DNA of 26,105 bases. It comes from Glomus cerebriforme (Eukaryota > Glomeromycota > Glomeromycetes > Glomerales > Glomeraceae). Of the stretch, positions 1 to 10,220 are shown in pieces. The translations under genes were made by a program, and so were the position numbers. Location: positions 1 through 26,105 of the forward strand of contig QKYT01000906.1 of assembly GCA_003550305.1 (NCBI GenBank), read 5' to 3'. The notes beneath the pieces were generated by a model, which did no database searches, was not told where the DNA came from, and worked only from the letters and a program-made list of their open reading frames with translations. Every line of letters begins with the position of its first letter. Position 1 is the stretch's first letter.

Positions 1-1871
1 ATGATGGTCACGTACTCAATAGACTTATGTAGTCACAGTTCTACAACGTGACTACGACTACGCATATAATAATTCATAATAACGTAGTAAACGTACTTTT
101 TCCAATGTACATTCTTTTTAGGTGACTTGAAACTAACTTCAATAAGATGCTTTCTAATGAATTTGGAATTTAAGTGCGTGAGACTTTCTTTTTCTTATTG
201 ATTTTTTTTTTAAAAAACTTTATTAGACTGAATTTGTACTTTCTTTTATTAATTACATTTAACTATAGATTTTAAAAAATTTATTTAGTTTTTTTATAGT
301 TCGTTTATTACTTTATATTACAAATCACAATTTAGCACATAATCAGAATTTGGCGCAGTCCCATTTGGCTATAGCGTAAATCATCAATTTTAGAAAATAC
401 TTTTAATTATATTTCGCTTATCTGTTATGACTTATGATAAATTGATATTAAAAACTCTATTATCTGCTATAGTTTAGCTAGTTTTTATTATCATATCAGG
501 AGTTAATAATTCTTGGAGGGAATATGATCATTAACTAATATTTTTAGGAGGTTTACCCCACCGGTCCATATGCAATAAATTATTATTTGCCTTAGGATAT
601 GATTACTAAATGTATTACTTTTTCACTATTCTCTAATTTAAAAAAGAGCATGAACGTGCAAATTTTAATTACGCCAAAATTTCTGTTATTATATCTTTTA
701 TAATGTATATGCAATTTGATTTAAAATTTAATATTTGACATGACTGAATTTGATTTTTATTGATTTGATTTCAAAAACTTGTTATTTGATTAGTCTTTGA
801 TTTGAAATTTTGATTTACCGATAATGATTCAAAATTAAGAAACTTCATCAGATAGTAAGATATTCAGGAAATTTTGACATTTTACTTGTTTATAAGATTA
901 AAGACATTAATAAACTGATGGGACAATTTCATAATTTCAAAATTTTTAAAAATCGAGATTATGCAGCCTGTCAGCAGCCAGGATTATAATCAACAAGATT
1001 TTTAATAATTGATTTTGAGAATAGTAGGATTATTAGGAAATTAAAATCTATTACTGATGAAGACATACAGTACATTAGACAGTGTTAATAGATTTCAAAG
1101 ATTTTTATATGCACTCATGATTATAAATTTATATAGTGATGTTAAAACTTTGCATAGATGATGGGACTTGGACTCATCTAAATTATCAGGAAATAGCAAA
1201 TTTCATAATTTATCCAATTCCAGAAGTTTAATAATTTTTGTACAACTCAAAAAAATGGGTTTTCCATAAAAAATAATAAAATTCCGAGATTTAATGAGAG
1301 TTAAAAAGAATCAACAAGACAATACGTCACGATGCTTATCAATGAAATTTTAACCTTTTGATTCATTCATTTTGTGCGTACAATAAGGACGAACCACATT
1401 TTCAAATATCGTTACTTGTACGAATGTTGTACTTTATCAATAATAACCAGGAAACATGATCAAATTTAATTCTCGTAGAAAATGGAACGCATTTTACCAT
1501 AATAATAACTATTATTTCATCATGATTGGTACGTTTAGCTTTGGTAATCATGGGATTTTCCATTCGTTCTATTTAAAATTAGTGTAAATTTTTTTAATGT
1601 TTTTTTTTTGTGAAAGATTAAAATTAAGATTTGAAATTGCAAGATAAAATATATGTGTGCATATATGAATAATCAAAATAAGTATAATAATTTTAAAAAA
1701 TCAATAATAATAATAATAATAATAATAAATCAAATCTTATGGAATTTAGATTGACATAGAACGAATAATTTCTTTCTAGATAATAACTTTAAACAAACTG
1801 TAAATGTGTTCATGGTTGAACCATTAACCTATCGTTATATTTTATGAGTGAAACAATGTTAAGTGTTTCAA
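1..1871. other. AT-rich spacer, no gene recognised
   Basis: No long open frame and no recognisable RNA gene is visible in this stretch. It is AT-rich with homopolymer runs. A perfect 8-bp inverted repeat (GTAGTCAC/GTGACTAC, 29-36 and 48-55) lies near the left edge. Loosely similar phrases around 900-1010 and 1160-1300 (for example 'gatggga' followed by 'caaatttcataattt') hint at old degraded repeats. I cannot support a named feature here. Confidence 0.6.
1703..1729. repeat. (AAT)n microsatellite
   Basis: An uninterrupted run of about nine AAT triplets lies in non-coding sequence. It is a simple repeat, likely length-polymorphic, with no sign of function. Confidence 0.9.
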
Positions 1872-2093
1872 ATGCGAAGCACGAAAACATACATATGGTC
1901 GATAAATACGGACATCAATCGTACATGTTTACCTTACCGTGTAAAGAGTACAAGTTGCGGATTAAATTTTTACAATATTTGTAATACATGTGAAATACTT
2001 GTTGCTGCGGGAGCAAATCCATGCGTTAGACACAGCATTCATCCTCATATAATTAACAATTCGAGGAAGAAATACAAGAAAACCACTAAATAA
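1872..2093 (+). CDS. Possible small Cys-rich protein or terminal exon (uncertain)
   Basis: An open frame of 73 codons from the first ATG; the frame opens just after a TAA at 1860-1862. The product has five cysteines in its middle section (around NRTC, TSCG, NICNTC and NPCV) and a basic tail (SRKKYKKTTK). No signal peptide is visible at this ATG, and I found no convincing upstream exon that would supply one. The Cys spacing suggests a small secreted protein, but I recognise no family. It could equally be a chance frame, since AT-rich spacer normally gives few Cys/Gly/Ala-coding runs but does give short ORFs. Confidence that it is a real gene is low. Confidence 0.25.
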   Translation: MRSTKTYIWSINTDINRTCLPYRVKSTSCGLNFYNICNTCEILVAAGANPCVRHSIHPHIINNSRKKYKKTTK

Positions 2094-3286
2094 TAATAAT
2101 AACAATAATAAAACATAGATTCTGATTTTTTTTCGAAATTCCTTTCTATAAAAAAAATTTAGATTTAAATATTTTTATAATTTTAAATTACAAATCATGC
2201 AAGAACCCATATGATAAGGGTCTTAACAATCTTAAAATATTTCGTACATACAAATTTTCTCTTAATGTCTATTTATAGATACAATGTTTGATCGACACCA
2301 CAATGTTCGAATGTGATACATATTCTAGTTATCCTTAAATGGCGTAAAATATTCCATATTGTTAAACTTTTTAACTACCAAACGAAACTATATTTTGAAA
2401 GAGAATTTCCCCCCGCTTTAAACTTTCTTGTTTAAATGTATTAAAAAGAAATATCGGACATAAATGATATTTACGAAAGTGATGAACTTTAATGTAACTT
2501 TGAAGATGCATTTAATAAAATCTAAAACTTGTGTAACTGTTTATTATGTAATGTTTGCTAGTATTTTTATATTCAATGAGTTGAAAATGTAGCTAAAATT
2601 ATCTTTAATATTTAAACTTGATATTTGTTTATTAAAAAAAATTCAAGTGTTACAATCTTCAACAATTTATAAAGTGTAAATCTTAAGTAAAATGGATTAT
2701 TATTGGTCTAAATTTACGTTATGATCCATACAGGTAATAAAAACATGCAAATCCAGTTAACTTATTTAATTTAAAGTAATTAACAAAAAAAAAAGACGTA
2801 ATTTATTTTTTTTTTCCCTGCAATTGATATATTGTTCATGCTTGTTACTTATGATAAACTTTAATAAGTTTTGTGTAACTTTCGAATCTTTTATTATTAT
2901 AAAATAAAAATATTTTCTTTTCTTCTTTGTCAATTTAGTCCGTTTTAATTTTCTTTTTATTTAATCTTTTATTGACGTCTGGCTGGCTCCGTATCCTTTG
3001 TTATTTTTGAAAAAAAAGTATATACAAATATATATTTATTTATTTATTTCCTTAACCTGATCTTTGTTTTTTTTTTTTGTCTTTTATAGCAGAAAGATTT
3101 TTCCAGGGAGTTTTGACAAATAAACGTCAATAACAGCTCCAACTGCTGTTAAGAAAAGAATTGCATTCCTTTCAGTTTCCCTGGGTACATTATTATTATA
3201 ATTATTATTATTTTTACGATTCATTACGCAGTACATTCTTAATAAATTATTATGTTTTATTCTTTTATAATTATAGTTTATCTGAA
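2094..3286. other. Spacer and presumed promoter/5'UTR of the 41-aa-repeat gene
   Basis: AT-rich DNA with poly-T and poly-A tracts and no open frame I would trust on the plus strand. Close to the downstream gene, 3271-3276 (ttatag after a T-rich stretch) is a good 3' splice site 10 nt before the chosen ATG. A candidate donor lies at the GGGTACAT sequence around 3184. A 5'UTR intron of about 90 nt is therefore plausible. Confidence 0.5.
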
Positions 3287-5320
3287 ATGACACCATCAAT
3301 AAACGAGATATATAAAGAAACTGTTCATATGTCTAATACAAGATCAACTTCATTACCAGCAAATATACCTAACGTAAGGTTATCTTCATTACCAAATATA
3401 CCAAACATAAGATCAACTTCTTTACCAACAAAGTTGGCTTCATTACCAACAAATTTATCTAATGAAATGTCATCTTCATTACCATCTTTCACTTCTGATG
3501 AAAGAAGAAAAATTGATGACAATGAAAAAAATTCTCGTAGATATGGTACATATGATCTTAATTGGAATAATTTAGAAAATTCGGATATTCATATTGATCT
3601 TGAAGATTCCGTACAGGATGTAAATACTACAATTCCTGATTCAATGATAATACAACCTTCTTCTTCCTTTCCATCAATAATATCACCACAAATATCACCG
3701 ATAGCTGAAATAAATAATGAAGATGATTATATTAATGATGAAAATCAATTTTCACCATTTGGAGGAATTACTGTAACAACCGTTAAAGTAGTTCAAATTG
3801 ATGATCGTCATACAGAAAAACGCGTTTCTAAAATTCCTTTGTCCAAAAATAAAATTCTTGGAACAAAAGAAATAAATAATACTTATAATTTAATAAAAAG
3901 ACAATTAACTATAAAAACGTCAAATAACAATAATTCGGGACAAACGATAAAAGAAAGAAGGAAAACTCGAATATATAATAATGTTAAGCATGATGATTTT
4001 AATAATATTAAATTATTTAATAATAATGACCGAAAATTTAATGGTGTAATAAGAAGAACTTCTTCAAAACGTCGTTCCGGAGTTACACATTATAGAAAAT
4101 CATATAAAAGGCGACAAGTTCAACCACAAGAAATAATGGTACCTGCTCCTACATCAAATCCTTTTTTTACAAACGATCCGACAGATATGGAAGGAGATGA
4201 TTTTGTACAAAGTCCAATAATGAAAGGATTTCCTTGGATACCTGTTACTAATGGTCCACCAAAATTACTTCATGCTTCACTTATACCTTTAAATCAAATT
4301 ATTACTAAAAAAGCTGAAACAACTTCTTCTATTCCTGTTCCACGTTCTAATAAGATAAAACGAAAACAGATAGAATCAGTTTCCGCTCCTATACCTAAAA
4401 GACCATCACAAATATTTAGAGAAAATTTATTAGAACAAAGTGTCGCCATGTCACTTAATGAAACGATAATGGGAAGAAATGTTTTTGCTTCTCAACCTAT
4501 ACAACCTATACAACCCGCACCTGCACCACGATCTAAAACACGTAAATCAAAACGAACTCTTGTGGAATCAATTTCGGCTCCTGAACCTAAAAGACCATCA
4601 CAAATATTTAGAGAAAATTTATTAGAACAAAGTGTCGCTATGTCATTAAATGAAACAGCAATGGGAAGAAATGTTTTTGCTTCTCAAACTACGCAACCTA
4701 CGCATGAACCAGAACAAGAACGTGTAGAATCAATTTTAGCTCCTAAACCTAAAAGACCATCACAATTATTTAGAGAAAATTTATTAGAACAAAGTGTCGC
4801 CATGTCACTTGATAACACAATAATGGGAAGAAATGTTTTTGCTACACATAGACAATCTCTTGATATTAACACATCGAAAATACCAAGACGTAGGTTTTCA
4901 AGGAGGGGAAGTAATGCTAAATTTAGAAAAGAAAAAGCCGAGAAAAATAAAAAAAAGAAAAATACAAAAGATGATGCTGACATTATCAATCAAGAGCAGC
5001 AGTTAAAACGAACAGCAGTAAATCCAATGGTAATTTCAAAAATATTAGGAGCTGATGAATTAAAGACAAAGGTTGAAGAGGAACTCCGTAAAAAAGCAGT
5101 TCTACATCCCCCTCAGCCACCTCCAAGGAGATTTACACAATTGGCAGCTGAATTACGGAGAGAAGTAAATGTACAAAAAAGATCAAAAAGTGCAAGACCT
5201 GATAAACGTTCAGCTAAAACTGAACCATCATATAGAGAAAGTATTGAACCATTCCCCACTCATTTATCTCATGAATCAATTCATCCTCCTTTTACTGCTT
5301 ATATCATTCCATCAGCATAA
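3287..5320 (+). CDS. Uncharacterised disordered protein with three 41-residue repeats
   Basis: A single open exon gives 677 residues from ATG 3287. The frame stays open upstream to 3161, but that part is low-complexity Tyr/Phe-rich sequence crossing a likely 3' splice site at 3271-3276, so I start at 3287. Residues ~18-67 hold repeated 'S-x-SLP' phrases (RSTSLP, RLSSLP, RSTSLP). Residues ~250-300 are Asn-rich and basic. Residues 363-403, 427-467 and 481-521 are three near-identical 41-residue repeats with the core PSQIFRENLLEQSVAMSLNE. A Lys-rich stretch (EKNKKKKNTK) follows, then a Pro-rich PPQPPPRR segment and a basic C-terminus. There is no signal peptide, membrane segment or catalytic motif, so it is probably intracellular and largely unstructured, with the repeats as a possible thrice-used binding motif. 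I do not recognise the family. Confidence 0.85.
   Translation: MTPSINEIYKETVHMSNTRSTSLPANIPNVRLSSLPNIPNIRSTSLPTKLASLPTNLSNEMSSSLPSFTSDERRKIDDNEKNSRRYGTYDLNWNNLENSDIHIDLEDSVQDVNTTIPDSMIIQPSSSFPSIISPQISPIAEINNEDDYINDENQFSPFGGITVTTVKVVQIDDRHTEKRVSKIPLSKNKILGTKEINNTYNLIKRQLTIKTSNNNNSGQTIKERRKTRIYNNVKHDDFNNIKLFNNNDRKFNGVIRRTSSKRRSGVTHYRKSYKRRQVQPQEIMVPAPTSNPFFTNDPTDMEGDDFVQSPIMKGFPWIPVTNGPPKLLHASLIPLNQIITKKAETTSSIPVPRSNKIKRKQIESVSAPIPKRPSQIFRENLLEQSVAMSLNETIMGRNVFASQPIQPIQPAPAPRSKTRKSKRTLVESISAPEPKRPSQIFRENLLEQSVAMSLNETAMGRNVFASQTTQPTHEPEQERVESILAPKPKRPSQLFRENLLEQSVAMSLDNTIMGRNVFATHRQSLDINTSKIPRRRFSRRGSNAKFRKEKAEKNKKKKNTKDDADIINQEQQLKRTAVNPMVISKILGADELKTKVEEELRKKAVLHPPQPPPRRFTQLAAELRREVNVQKRSKSARPDKRSAKTEPSYRESIEPFPTHLSHESIHPPFTAYIIPSA
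4373..4849 (+). repeat. Three 123-bp in-frame repeats inside the 677-aa gene
   Basis: Units lie at 4373-4495, 4565-4687 and 4727-4849, each exactly 123 nt (41 codons) and nearly identical in DNA as well as protein. The spacers are 69 and 39 nt. Each unit starts with ESxxAPxPKRPSQ and ends with MGRNVFA plus two residues (SQ, SQ, TH). The near-identity at DNA level points to recent duplication or homogenisation. The fixed length and the constant core against variable spacers point to selection on the protein unit. Confidence 0.92.
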
Positions 5321-5803
5321 AAAAAGAACAATTGGACAATTAACAATATTTTTGTAAATTCATGTTTTCGTATTGTTTATATTATTTAATTATTTAATTA
5401 ATGTGCGTATATGGTAGTTTTTTTTTTTGTTAATTTATTTATATTTTCTCATTTATTTTTATTTCATAATTTTATTTTATATTTTTAATAATATTTTTCT
5501 TTTCTACTTTCCTATCCTATTTCTTTTTCCTTTTCTTTTTTCAGCTAATTTTTTTTGTTATTTTTTGGGTATATATTTCTTTTTTTTTTGGCTGAAATTC
5601 TGTAGGATTTCTATCATCTGACGTAAACCGACTAACCACAAAAACAAAACGAAAAAAAAAAACATTTTTTTTTTTTAAAAAAATATATATATATATAAAA
5701 AAAAGTAAAGTGTAGCGGCTAATATGCTTTGATCCTGTTAATTGTTAATTATCGCACTATGATTTCCTGATTGGTTATGCTAACATATAGAAATGGGTTA
5801 TTA

Positions 5804-5926
5804 ATAAGTTATCCCTTGCTATTTATACAATTATATGCGAATATACTTATACTCACTGCCCAGTTAGGTATAAGTGTAGTCGCAAAATTGTATAAATGGT
5901 GTCGATCAGGGGATAAGTTTGTTATC
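5804..5926. repeat. Imperfect palindrome / foldback element
   Basis: The left arm 5804-5852 and right arm 5868-5926 pair over most of their length around a ~15-nt loop. Matching blocks in order are TTATCCC, ATTTATACAATT, TGCGA and ACTTATAC, with a ~7-nt gap in the left arm. This looks like a degenerate MITE or foldback relic. I saw no clear target duplication. Confidence 0.7.
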
Positions 5927-6146
5927 GCATTCTTATGAAAGAACCTCCATTTAACATTTTTTGGGAGAACGAAGGATCTTAGGATCATGAGAATTGAAAA
6001 TGTATCTTGTCTTCATCAGAAATTCGCAATTGTTAAACAGTATTCTTTGCGGCAGATTCCGAAAAATGATGTAAACTTAGGATCTTTGAAGGCAATCATG
6101 TTATTACTTTTTGCTATTAACCAATTGCTGACGGTTCAAAATTTAC

Positions 6147-6297
6147 CCTCGATTAACCGAAGTCACTAACCGAAGTTTATTAAAAAAAAAATTTGATTTA
6201 TGGTTAAGATTTGTACGATCTCATGACTATAAATCGATAAATTGAGGGATTTTAATAAACGGACTTCGGCTTTAACGTGGCTTCGGTCTATCGAGAG
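6147..6297. repeat. Imperfect palindrome / foldback element with doubled ACCGAAG motif
   Basis: The left arm (6147-6186) reads CTCGATTAACCGAAGTCAC, then TAACCGAAG and TTTATTAAAA. The reverse complement of the right arm (6250-6297) gives CTCGATAGACCGAAGCCAC, then TTAAAGCCGAAG and TTTATTAAAA. The arms are ~40-48 bp with small indels and enclose ~63 bp. This structure fits a short non-autonomous element. Confidence 0.7.
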
Positions 6298-6621
6298 GAG
6301 TTGTAACATAAACTTCATTGAGCAATCTATATTTCATTTTACCGGAATTGATGCGCTCTGATTCATTCTATAGTTTACTAAATAAATATAAACTCGGAAA
6401 TTTATTAAACATTGACCGATATAGCCCCATTCTAATAAAAAAAGATTATAAAGATTTTCAATCACATGATATTATTCTTCTCACTCAACATATGGGATGT
6501 TCATTACATAATAAATTTAAAGGGAAAAAACCAATGTAAAAATTATCTAAAAGATCCAATAATAAATATTTATTATTTAAAAATACAATTTACAATTATA
6601 ATTATGATTATATTATGACTA

Positions 6622-7593
6622 TTATAATGCTTTATCTTTTTGTTTAGTTGGGACAGGCAAACTTTTGTTAAAAATTGTATGAACAAACGCGCCTGTATAT
6701 ATATATTTTTTGAAAAAAAAAAAAAAATTTTAAATTAATAGAAAATTTCTCTAATATAAGAATAAAATAATTAACGTACCCATATGATAAATTCCAGTAC
6801 ATAAAGCAAAACAGGCGAAGTAAAAACCAACACGTTGTTGTGATTCCAATTTAGATAAAAGTGGATAGGGCCAAGTACCAAATTTAATAAAATAAAATTG
6901 TATCCAAACAGCATAAGAGAAAGCAAATAAAAGTAAATAAAATATATGTGAATGAGATTTTCTAAATTCCTTTGTGAAAAATAAAAAATCTGTCCACAAA
7001 CAAATCGCCGGAATTAAATGAAATCCTAAATCAATTAATATTGGTAATCTATAACATCGGAAAAAAAGGAAAGTAATAGATTAGAAAAAATAAATATATT
7101 TGTGGAATGATATCAATGATATCGTTATAAATAATACCTTGGTTTATCAAATAATAACTTTTCATCATAAATTAGGATTCCCCAATATAAAATAGAAATC
7201 AATCCTTCCAATGGTACAGCAATAACCATAAACCAATTCTTCAAGAAAGATATTACTAAATAAATAAATATATGCATATTATTTTTAGTTATTTTAAAAT
7301 AAAAAAAAAACCAGTTATGATATGTATTTACTTTTAACAGAAGAGAATAAATCATATAATAGCGCAAAAATAAAAGCGATCAAGGAAAATAGTAATCCAA
7401 CTATTGTCAAATACTAAACAATAAGCAGTTGTTAATGTTTTGAAAAAAAATTCCCTAAGATATATATAACATACATACCGTGAATTGAAAAAAAAAAACT
7501 TTCACCTTTGCTCAAGGAATGTAAGATAGAAAAAGAATAGCTAAAAGAGGCGATTCCAAGTGCATGAAGTACTAATTGGTAAATTTTACTCAT
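6622..7593 (-). CDS. FAR-17a/AIG1-like membrane hydrolase, 5 exons
   Basis: The proposed exons on the minus strand are 7593-7471, 7413-7332, 7255-7138, 7048-6780 and 6692-6622, giving 220 aa, close to the usual ~230 of the family. The AIG1/ADTRP family are multi-pass membrane threonine hydrolases that cleave fatty-acid esters of hydroxy fatty acids. Seen in the sequence: YLT at residues 42-44 (the family's catalytic Thr position), PLEGLISILYWG at 83-94 (the conserved PLE..VS.LYW motif), and DLGFHLIP at 114-121 (the family's catalytic His). Several hydrophobic helices and a TWPYP motif also fit. Introns 2-4 have good GT-AG sites. The first needs the weak donor GTTATA (7470) to keep frame, because the nearby GTATGT at 7478 breaks it; that border is the least certain. 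Membrane location and function are inferred from the family. Confidence 0.85.
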
Positions 7594-7929
7594 GTTTCTT
7601 TTTTTTTAAAATAAAAAAGTAGAAAGTTAAAGAGAAAAAGAAAGGGAAAAAAAATCTAAAGTATTATATGAAAAAAACCCACCAAATATAGATAACATAA
7701 ACATATCAGATATCACGGGTTATCAGATCTTTGACAAATATATATAAAAAAGAATGTAAGGAGGTTGTATAATCTTTTTTTTTTTTATTTGTTAATGATC
7801 ACAATGTATTTTTCCGACCAATTGCGGAATCCCTTCATTCCCTTGAATGAATGTTCTTCACATGTTATTTAATTTATCCGAGTTGATCACTAAGTTTCAA
7901 TTCATTTATTATTATTACATACAATAAAT
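7594..7929. other. Spacer: AIG1-like promoter and methyltransferase 3' flank
   Basis: AT-rich sequence with purine-rich runs near 7620-7660 and no open frame. It should hold the promoter of the AIG1-like gene on its left side and the 3' end of the methyltransferase transcript on its right. No specific element is identified. Confidence 0.5.
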
Positions 7930-8972
7930 TTATATTTTCTGTGCATAAAATCTGGTGGATCTCATACAAGATTTATGTAAATTAATTTCAGAATCAGTTA
8001 TTTCAGAACACAATTTTTTATATTCTTTATCATTTATATCCATTACGGGCTGTATCAAAGGTTTAATAGATCTGTAGAACGCAATGATATTGTCTTTAGC
8101 CTAATGTAAATTTTCGAGAAAAAAAAGTATGCATATATTAATAAATACTCAGTGTAGATAATTTATCGTGTAGAATGAATATTAATAATTACCATATCAC
8201 CTAATCTTCCACCCCAAGAACCGCACGGAATAAGTAATTGTTGTCGTTTTAAATTTATTAAGAGATTCGTGTTTGAAAGTAACTGTGGTAAGTGTTGAGA
8301 TATTGTTGGATTTATATACAAAGAATTTAAAAGGGAAAAAATTGATTTATTCAATTTCGTAGAAATTTCGCCTTCGTTTTGGAATTGTAAATCGCATTCC
8401 ATTAATTCAATCCAACCACCGCTTTTCATTATTCGACATAATTCCATTAATAAATTTGACCATTGGTTTTCTTTAAATGATAACCCCATAGATCTTAGAT
8501 AAATGAAGTCAAAAGTATCATCATCAAACGGTAATTGACATAATCCATTATTATTAATTACGTTCATTTGTATAAATCTTATGTTTGAAGGTTTAATATG
8601 TAAAGGGAATATAGGGCAAACGTCTATTCCAATGAAGTTGACCTGAGGATAATCTGAAGCCATTTCGAGCAGAAATGTTGCTGGACCACACCCCACGTCA
8701 AGAATCGTAACATTGCCGTTACTGTTGCAAAGTAATTCTTCTATCGGACTAGAAAAATTTCCTCCCCACGCGTATCTGTAAAGATAATGTTGTGATTGTA
8801 ATCTATTCACTTCTTCATCATCATTTGGTAACGGGTATTCACAATTCTCTATGTTAATATATTTTCTACCATCAATATATTTATATGATGATGTCCCATT
8901 ATTAGCATTATTAAGATTGCTAGAATCTTCATCATTATCTGCTCGATGATGTTTTCTCATACAATTTCCCAT
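7930..8972 (-). CDS. Class I SAM-dependent methyltransferase, 2 exons
   Basis: Exon 1 is 8972-8193 (260 codons) and exon 2 is 8100-7930, joined by a 92-nt GTAATT...TTAG intron in phase 0, giving 316 aa. The class I SAM fold is clear: motif I ILDVGCGPATF at residues 90-100, acidic GID at 115-117 for the ribose, FDFIYLRSMGLSF at ~154-166, and LCRIMKSGGWIELME at ~178-192. The C-terminus (ending TRFYAQKI) belongs to exon 2 and would be lost if the intron were read through. The N-terminus MGNCMRKHH fits an N-myristoylation plus palmitoylation signal, which would place the enzyme at a membrane; this is inference. The substrate is unknown. A Ser/Asn-rich linker (16-28) precedes the domain. The arrangement resembles fungal UbiE/Coq5-type methyltransferases with unassigned substrates. 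Confidence 0.9.
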
Positions 8973-9679
8973 TTTTAAAGATACAGAATGTGGGGTTAAA
9001 ATAATAAAATTCCCACCATTTATATACTGTATACCGAAATTTTTTCAAGTCGAAATGACCAGACTGTAATAAAAATATTATGATTCTAGACTTTACAACA
9101 AAATTAGGTTCAATTTTAAAAAAAATATACAAATATAATAAGTTATTTATTTAACGAAATCTTAAAATGTATGAAGTATGAACCAATTAAATATTTATTT
9201 ATTAAAGTATGAAAATTGGCATCAAATGTTGTCAAATTGGCTACATCTTTGTTTTTTTTCCAGGGATCTACTTTGTTCAACTTTTTTTTAATAAATAAAA
9301 AATTATAGTGCCAAGTATTCGGGTAAATTTTTTCCCATTTAGTTTAGTTCAAACCTCAAATTTGGGATTATTTACCCCCATAAACTCTAAACTCCCTTTT
9401 TTCCCAAGCCCAAAATAATTACGCGAATTTATTTTAAGAGTTGCACTAAGTTTCGCGGAATGTGATCCCGATAATAATTAAGTACAAACTTTTTTATTTA
9501 ATTATTTATGTATTAGTTTAATCAAAAATAGAAAAAAATAAATTTGTAACTCGTGACACCGATAAAATAAAGACTATCGAGCAACTACAAAATATTATAA
9601 TTTATCCAATTATTAAACTAAAAATTCCTCCTTCATAATCCCTCATAATAATTTCACACGATTCTTTCCTTCCTTATGT
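8973..9679. other. Spacer between methyltransferase and ArsC-like genes
   Basis: AT-rich non-coding sequence that includes the methyltransferase promoter side. A C/T-rich patch (9360-9415) and a short inverted pairing (GGGTAAAT near 9319 against ATTTACCCC near 9370) are visible. No gene is supported. Confidence 0.5.
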
Positions 9680-10099
9680 TTACTCCTTCAAATAACCCAA
9701 CTCCTTTAAAAATCCATCGACTTTTTCGGCAGGACGAGCGATGATAGCTTTACCTTTATCCCAATCAACCAAGATAGGTCTTTGTAACTTAATAGGGTCT
9801 TCTTTAACAAGATTGGTTAATTCTTGAATAGAACTAGGTCCAGTTCCTTCTTTTACCGTTCCATCTTCATTTCGTAAAATTTTATTTAAATCATTTTCAA
9901 TATTAAGATATTGAACGATATTTCGTAATTGATCCTTAGTAGGTGGTTGTTTTTGATAATCTAAAATATCCAATTTAAATGCATCTGGGTGTTGTTCTAA
10001 TACCTTATGAAGAATTGACAATGTTTTGTTGCATTTATTGCACGCTGGATTATAAATCAACGTTAAAATTGGTAGTGCAATATTTAGTCGAAATGACAT
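9680..10099 (-). CDS. ArsC/YffB-like thioredoxin-fold protein (putative glutaredoxin-dependent reductase)
   Basis: An intron-less frame gives 139 aa from the Met at 10099. The frame extends 30 codons further to 10189 with a hydrophobic N-terminus. I prefer the internal Met because the extension is poor coding sequence and the shorter form has the normal family length, but a targeting peptide is possible. The ArsC-family hallmarks are LTLIYNPACNKCNKTL (residues 12-27) with the nucleophile at Cys20, KLQRPILVD (104-112) and ARPAEKV (121-127). The family includes bacterial arsenate reductases and YffB-like proteins of unclear substrate. Here the active site is CNKC (CXXC) rather than the classic CXXS, so disulfide reductase activity is as likely as arsenate reduction. 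The start codon lies about 120 bp from the inserted transposon at 10221. Confidence 0.85.
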   Translation of the reverse strand: MSFRLNIALPILTLIYNPACNKCNKTLSILHKVLEQHPDAFKLDILDYQKQPPTKDQLRNIVQYLNIENDLNKILRNEDGTVKEGTGPSSIQELTNLVKEDPIKLQRPILVDWDKGKAIIARPAEKVDGFLKELGYLKE

Positions 10100-10212
10100 T
10101 GTTGGTAAAGTACGAGATAGTAAAAGGTAAAAAAAGTAGAATGAAACGAGTTCTGTGAAATTTGTGAGAATAAATAAAGCATTACACAAGGTAATAACAT
10201 TTAACAGATCAA

Positions 10213-10220
10213 AAAATAAG
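10213..10220. repeat. Left target-site duplication (AAAATAAG)
   Basis: The 8-mer directly before the left inverted end is repeated directly after the right end at 11257-11264. If the extra T at 11256 is included, this becomes a 9-bp duplication with one mismatch. Confidence 0.75.

Larger units (their letters stand above)
5321..6621. other. Intergenic spacer with T-rich tract and two palindromes
   Basis: 5321-5700 is an extremely T-rich tract ending in poly-A and (AT)n, probably 3'UTR and spacer of the upstream gene. Two imperfect palindromes (listed separately) occupy 5804-5926 and 6147-6297. A 73-codon frame at 6318-6539 opens only with TTG and shows no recognisable domain. Its first ATG is at about 6351, and it could be a remnant exon. 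Confidence 0.55.

Noticed and set aside
3084..3299. Minus-strand frame ending in a protein-like stretch (TAVGAVIDVYLSKLPGKIFLL)
   Set aside because: It overlaps the 5' side of the 677-aa gene. Only ~31 codons look coding, and the rest is Asn/Tyr low complexity. A possible acceptor (tacccag) exists, but its donor would have to lie inside the other gene.
5427..5621. 64-codon Phe/Leu/Ile/Tyr frame
   Set aside because: Direct product of a T-rich tract; no domain and no start context.
6318..6539. 73-codon plus-strand frame
   Set aside because: Opens with TTG, has no recognisable domain, and faces the 3' end of the AIG1-like gene. Kept only as a possible remnant in the spacer note.
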